From Agromyces tardus (GTDB lineage Bacteria > Actinomycetota > Actinomycetes > Actinomycetales > Microbacteriaceae), in contig NZ_RHHB01000006.1 in assembly GCF_003710805.1 (NCBI RefSeq), forward strand, positions 1 to 64,000: a stretch of DNA of 64,000 bases. Reading direction: 5' to 3'. Positions 63,324 through 64,000 of this stretch are shown here, in pieces. Position numbers and translations under genes: made by a program. The notes beneath the pieces were generated by a model. The model searched no databases and was not told the origin of the DNA. It saw nothing but the letters and a program-made list of their open reading frames with translations. Numbering within the stretch: the stretch's first letter is position 1; the number at the start of each line of letters is the position of its first letter.

Positions 63324-64000
63324 ATGTCGCAGACGACCAGCACTCGCCGGGTGACCGCGGCCGACATCGCCCGCTCGCTCGGCATCTCGCGAGCCACGGT
63401 GGGCTTCGTGCTGAACGACACGCCGGGCCAGACCATTTCGGAAGCGACCCGCACCCGCGTGCTCGATGAGGCCAAGCGCCTGGGCTATCGCACCAACATC
63501 GCGGCACGAGCCCTCGCGAGCGGTCGCTCCCGCATCGTGCTGCTCGTCCTGCCCGACTGGCCGCTCGACTTCAACCTGCGCCGCAACATCGAGGAGGCCT
63601 CGCTCGCCCTCGACGAGGCCGGCTACGCGCTCATCACCTACACCCCGCACCCCACCGGCCATTCCCGCCCCCTGTGGGAGACGCTCCAGCCCGACGTCGT
63701 CATGTCGATGACGCCGTTCGCTCCCGGCCAGGCGGAGTCCATCCGCGCCGCCGGCGTGACGCGACTCATCCCCGATCCCGACGCCCCGGTCGGCGAGGAG
63801 TACCCGGAGGATGGCCCGGTGCTGCAGGTACGGTACCTGTTCGAGCTCGGACACCGGTCGATCGCCTTCGCCGGATCTGCGGACCCACGCGTCGCCGACC
63901 TCGTGGCACTGCGCCGCCGCCGCGCGAACGATGCCGCGGCGGCGCTTGGCCTTCCGCCGTTGCCGTCAGCCGACATCCAATTGACGGATGCCTCGGCGGG
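63324..64000 (+). CDS. LacI-family transcriptional regulator, 3' truncated by window
   Basis: The first 225 residues show the LacI helix-turn-helix (VTAADIARSLGISRATVGFV, residues 10-29) with hinge helix RTNIAARALASGRS. The periplasmic-binding-like effector domain begins at about residue 63 (IVLLVLPDWPLDFN). ATG 63324 follows GGAGG by 8 nt. It is divergent from the transporter/enzyme operon and is its likely repressor, released by a rhamnoside or rhamnose-derived inducer (inference). The C-terminus lies beyond the window. Confidence 0.92.
   Translation, partial: MSQTTSTRRVTAADIARSLGISRATVGFVLNDTPGQTISEATRTRVLDEAKRLGYRTNIAARALASGRSRIVLLVLPDWPLDFNLRRNIEEASLALDEAGYALITYTPHPTGHSRPLWETLQPDVVMSMTPFAPGQAESIRAAGVTRLIPDPDAPVGEEYPEDGPVLQVRYLFELGHRSIAFAGSADPRVADLVALRRRRANDAAAALGLPPLPSADIQLTDASA

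Overview
The window is a roughly 70% GC stretch of an actinobacterial chromosome, most likely from the family Microbacteriaceae; an Agromyces-like genus is possible but unproven. The main lineage evidence is the 116-residue DUF7882-type protein at 53179, a family I know mainly from Microbacteriaceae. It is supported by DUF3145, DUF4191 and SPOR-like small proteins, a homodimeric aceE next to a PucR-type fasR and fabD-fabH-acpP-fabF, and the glnA / glnE-glnA2 layout. I see no prophage, insertion sequence, CRISPR array or integrase.

Positions 1-33 kb are mostly conserved housekeeping DNA. From left to right: the 3' part of the lipoyl acyltransferase sucB; a membrane-anchored pseudokinase on the opposite strand; lipB-lipA; DUF4191 and RDD membrane proteins; glnA facing glnE-glnA2; panB; a SPOR-like protein back to back with map; ppgK; the RNase P RNA; an RNase H / zinc-ribbon / Nif3 operon; tRNA-Val(TAC); a DUF1345-like membrane protein; a 1-Cys peroxiredoxin; aceE; the fasR-fab operon; DUF3145; a PadR regulator; a PolA-like protein without 5' nuclease; a zinc-ribbon nuclease candidate; and an NfeD-like/flotillin pair. 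Several of these genes look leaderless, with a TANNNT -10 element 6-7 nt before the start codon.

Positions 33-53.5 kb are accessory and regulatory. A divergent response regulator and triple-GAF histidine kinase lead into a string of alpha/beta hydrolases, a cupin and a Tag glycosylase. Next come a molybdopterin oxidoreductase with a small helical partner, an epoxide hydrolase with an MDR reductase, and a large LuxR-type ATPase regulator. A DUF1254/DUF1214 gene follows that is broken by three frameshifts. A two-gene operon then pairs a DUF1704 HExxxH protein with a glutathione-synthase-like ATP-grasp ligase. The stretch ends with a DUF892 ferritin-like protein, a shortened alpha/beta hydrolase and the DUF7882 protein.

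Positions 53.6-64 kb form a rhamnoside/glucoside utilisation locus: an MFS transporter, a GH78 rhamnosidase, an esterase fused in frame to a second GH78 rhamnosidase, and a GH3 beta-glucosidase. The three enzyme genes are chained by 4-bp overlaps. The locus is flanked by a divergent LacI-type regulator, cut by the window end, with two operator-like inverted repeats in the shared promoter region. None of the enzymes shows a signal peptide, so a glycoside is probably imported and taken apart in the cytoplasm.
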